Assembly (NCBI GenBank): GCA_036387915.1
Contig: DASVSV010000283.1
Coordinates: forward strand, 1-6,898
From: QHVT01 sp036387915
Lineage (GTDB): Bacteria > Acidobacteriota > Thermoanaerobaculia > Gp7-AA8
Length of the DNA stretch: 6,898 nucleotides
Reading direction: 5' to 3'
In this document: in pieces, positions 6,697 through 6,898 of the stretch
Layout of the letters: every line of letters begins with the position of its first letter
How positions within the stretch are numbered: the first letter of the stretch is position 1
Position numbers and translations under genes: made by a program
Notes under the pieces: model-generated
Databases searched by the model: none
Seen by the model: the letters and a program-made list of their open reading frames with translations, nothing else
What the model was told of the DNA's origin: nothing

Positions 6697-6787
6697 TGAG
6701 TCGAGGGACCCGGGCGGGAGGGGGCGCGCTACGTGTGCAGTGGGTCATGCAGCGTGTCCCGCCCACCCTGGGCCCTCGACACACGCT
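6693..6787. repeat. Imperfect ~95-bp inverted repeat upstream of the operon
   Basis: The outer arms 6693-6707 and 6773-6787 pair at 14 of 15 positions. The inner arms 6712-6719 (GGGCGGGA) and 6757-6764 (TCCCGCCC) pair perfectly. Between them lie a small asymmetric bulge and a 37-nt loop. There is no open frame for a transposase, so this is a REP/MITE-like palindromic element or a strong RNA hairpin. It sits in the presumed leader/promoter region of the methyltransferase-bsh operon. A regulatory role is possible but unproven. Confidence 0.65.
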
Positions 6788-6810
6788 TCCAAGAAACTTC
6801 CGTTACTGTC

Positions 6811-6892
6811 GCCCGCTACGCGGGCTCGTCTGGTGGTACGTACCACCCCCGGCTGAAGCCGGGGGCTATTTTCTCGAGCCGCCTACGGCGGC
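6811..6892. repeat. Cluster of four GC-rich palindromes
   Basis: Four hairpins follow each other in 82 nt. They are GCCCGC-TAC-GCGGGC (6811-6825), the perfect 16-bp palindrome GGTGGTACGTACCACC (6832-6847), an 8-bp stem with a TGAA loop (6846-6865) and GCCGCC-TAC-GGCGGC (6878-6892). The first and last share a TAC loop. A short GTCTG/CAGAC pair (6828-6832 with 6892-6896) could close the last three into a branched structure. No coding frame is supported here. It is likely a dispersed intergenic repeat or a structured RNA. Confidence 0.6.
6846..6872 (+). terminator. Terminator-like hairpin with CTATTTT tail
   Basis: CCCCCGGC (6846-6853) and GCCGGGGG (6858-6865) form a perfect 8-bp stem around TGAA, followed by CTATTTT (6866-6872). 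The form is that of a plus-strand intrinsic terminator, but no plus-strand gene lies immediately upstream. It may instead be part of the surrounding palindrome cluster. Confidence 0.4.
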
Positions 6893-6898
6893 AGACTT

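Noticed and set aside
6660..6700. Possible sigma-70 promoter for the operon (ATGACA, TAGACT on the minus strand)
   Set aside because: The two hexamer-like words are only 6 nt apart, and no -10 box lies at proper spacing from ATGACA. It is not supportable as a promoter.
6684..6898. CRISPR array or insertion-sequence end
   Set aside because: There are no regularly spaced direct repeats with unique spacers and no transposase frame. The structure is palindromic, not array-like.

Overview
The window is high-G+C DNA with tightly packed genes. It looks like a chromosomal segment of a Gram-negative-type environmental bacterium. A complete bacillithiol pathway outside the Firmicutes, a large lytic transglycosylase and palindrome-rich spacers would all fit Acidobacteriota or a related phylum. 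That placement is inference: no rRNA or other phylogenetic marker is present.

Layout. Positions 3-2507 (+) hold a 5'-truncated gene for a large membrane-anchored lytic transglycosylase. It has an N-terminal anchor helix, a long helical TPR-like region interrupted by a Lys/Ala/Pro-rich linker, and a C-terminal GH23/SLT catalytic domain. A 93-nt convergent spacer (2508-2600) follows, with a terminator-like hairpin and one copy of a 15-bp repeat. Positions 6659 down to 2601 (-) hold a four-gene operon: a SAM-dependent methyltransferase, bshC, bshB1 and bshA. All three junctions are 4-nt stop/start overlaps (GTGA, ATGA, ATGA). The last 239 nt (6660-6898) contain no gene. They hold a second copy of the 15-bp repeat, a ~95-bp imperfect inverted repeat and a run of four closely spaced GC-rich palindromes.

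How the genes work together. BshA joins UDP-GlcNAc and L-malate to give GlcNAc-malate, BshB1 removes the acetyl group, and BshC adds cysteine to give bacillithiol, a cytosolic low-molecular-weight thiol. Gene order in the operon is the reverse of reaction order. The first gene encodes a class I methyltransferase whose stop codon overlaps the bshC start. Because N-methyl-bacillithiol is known from Chlorobi and at least one Bacteroidetes member, the best hypothesis is that this enzyme N-methylates bacillithiol. This is the most interesting point in the window, and sequence alone cannot prove it.

No mobile-element gene, CRISPR array, tRNA or rRNA was found. The many other long open frames, especially those antisense to the genes listed, are high-G+C shadows.
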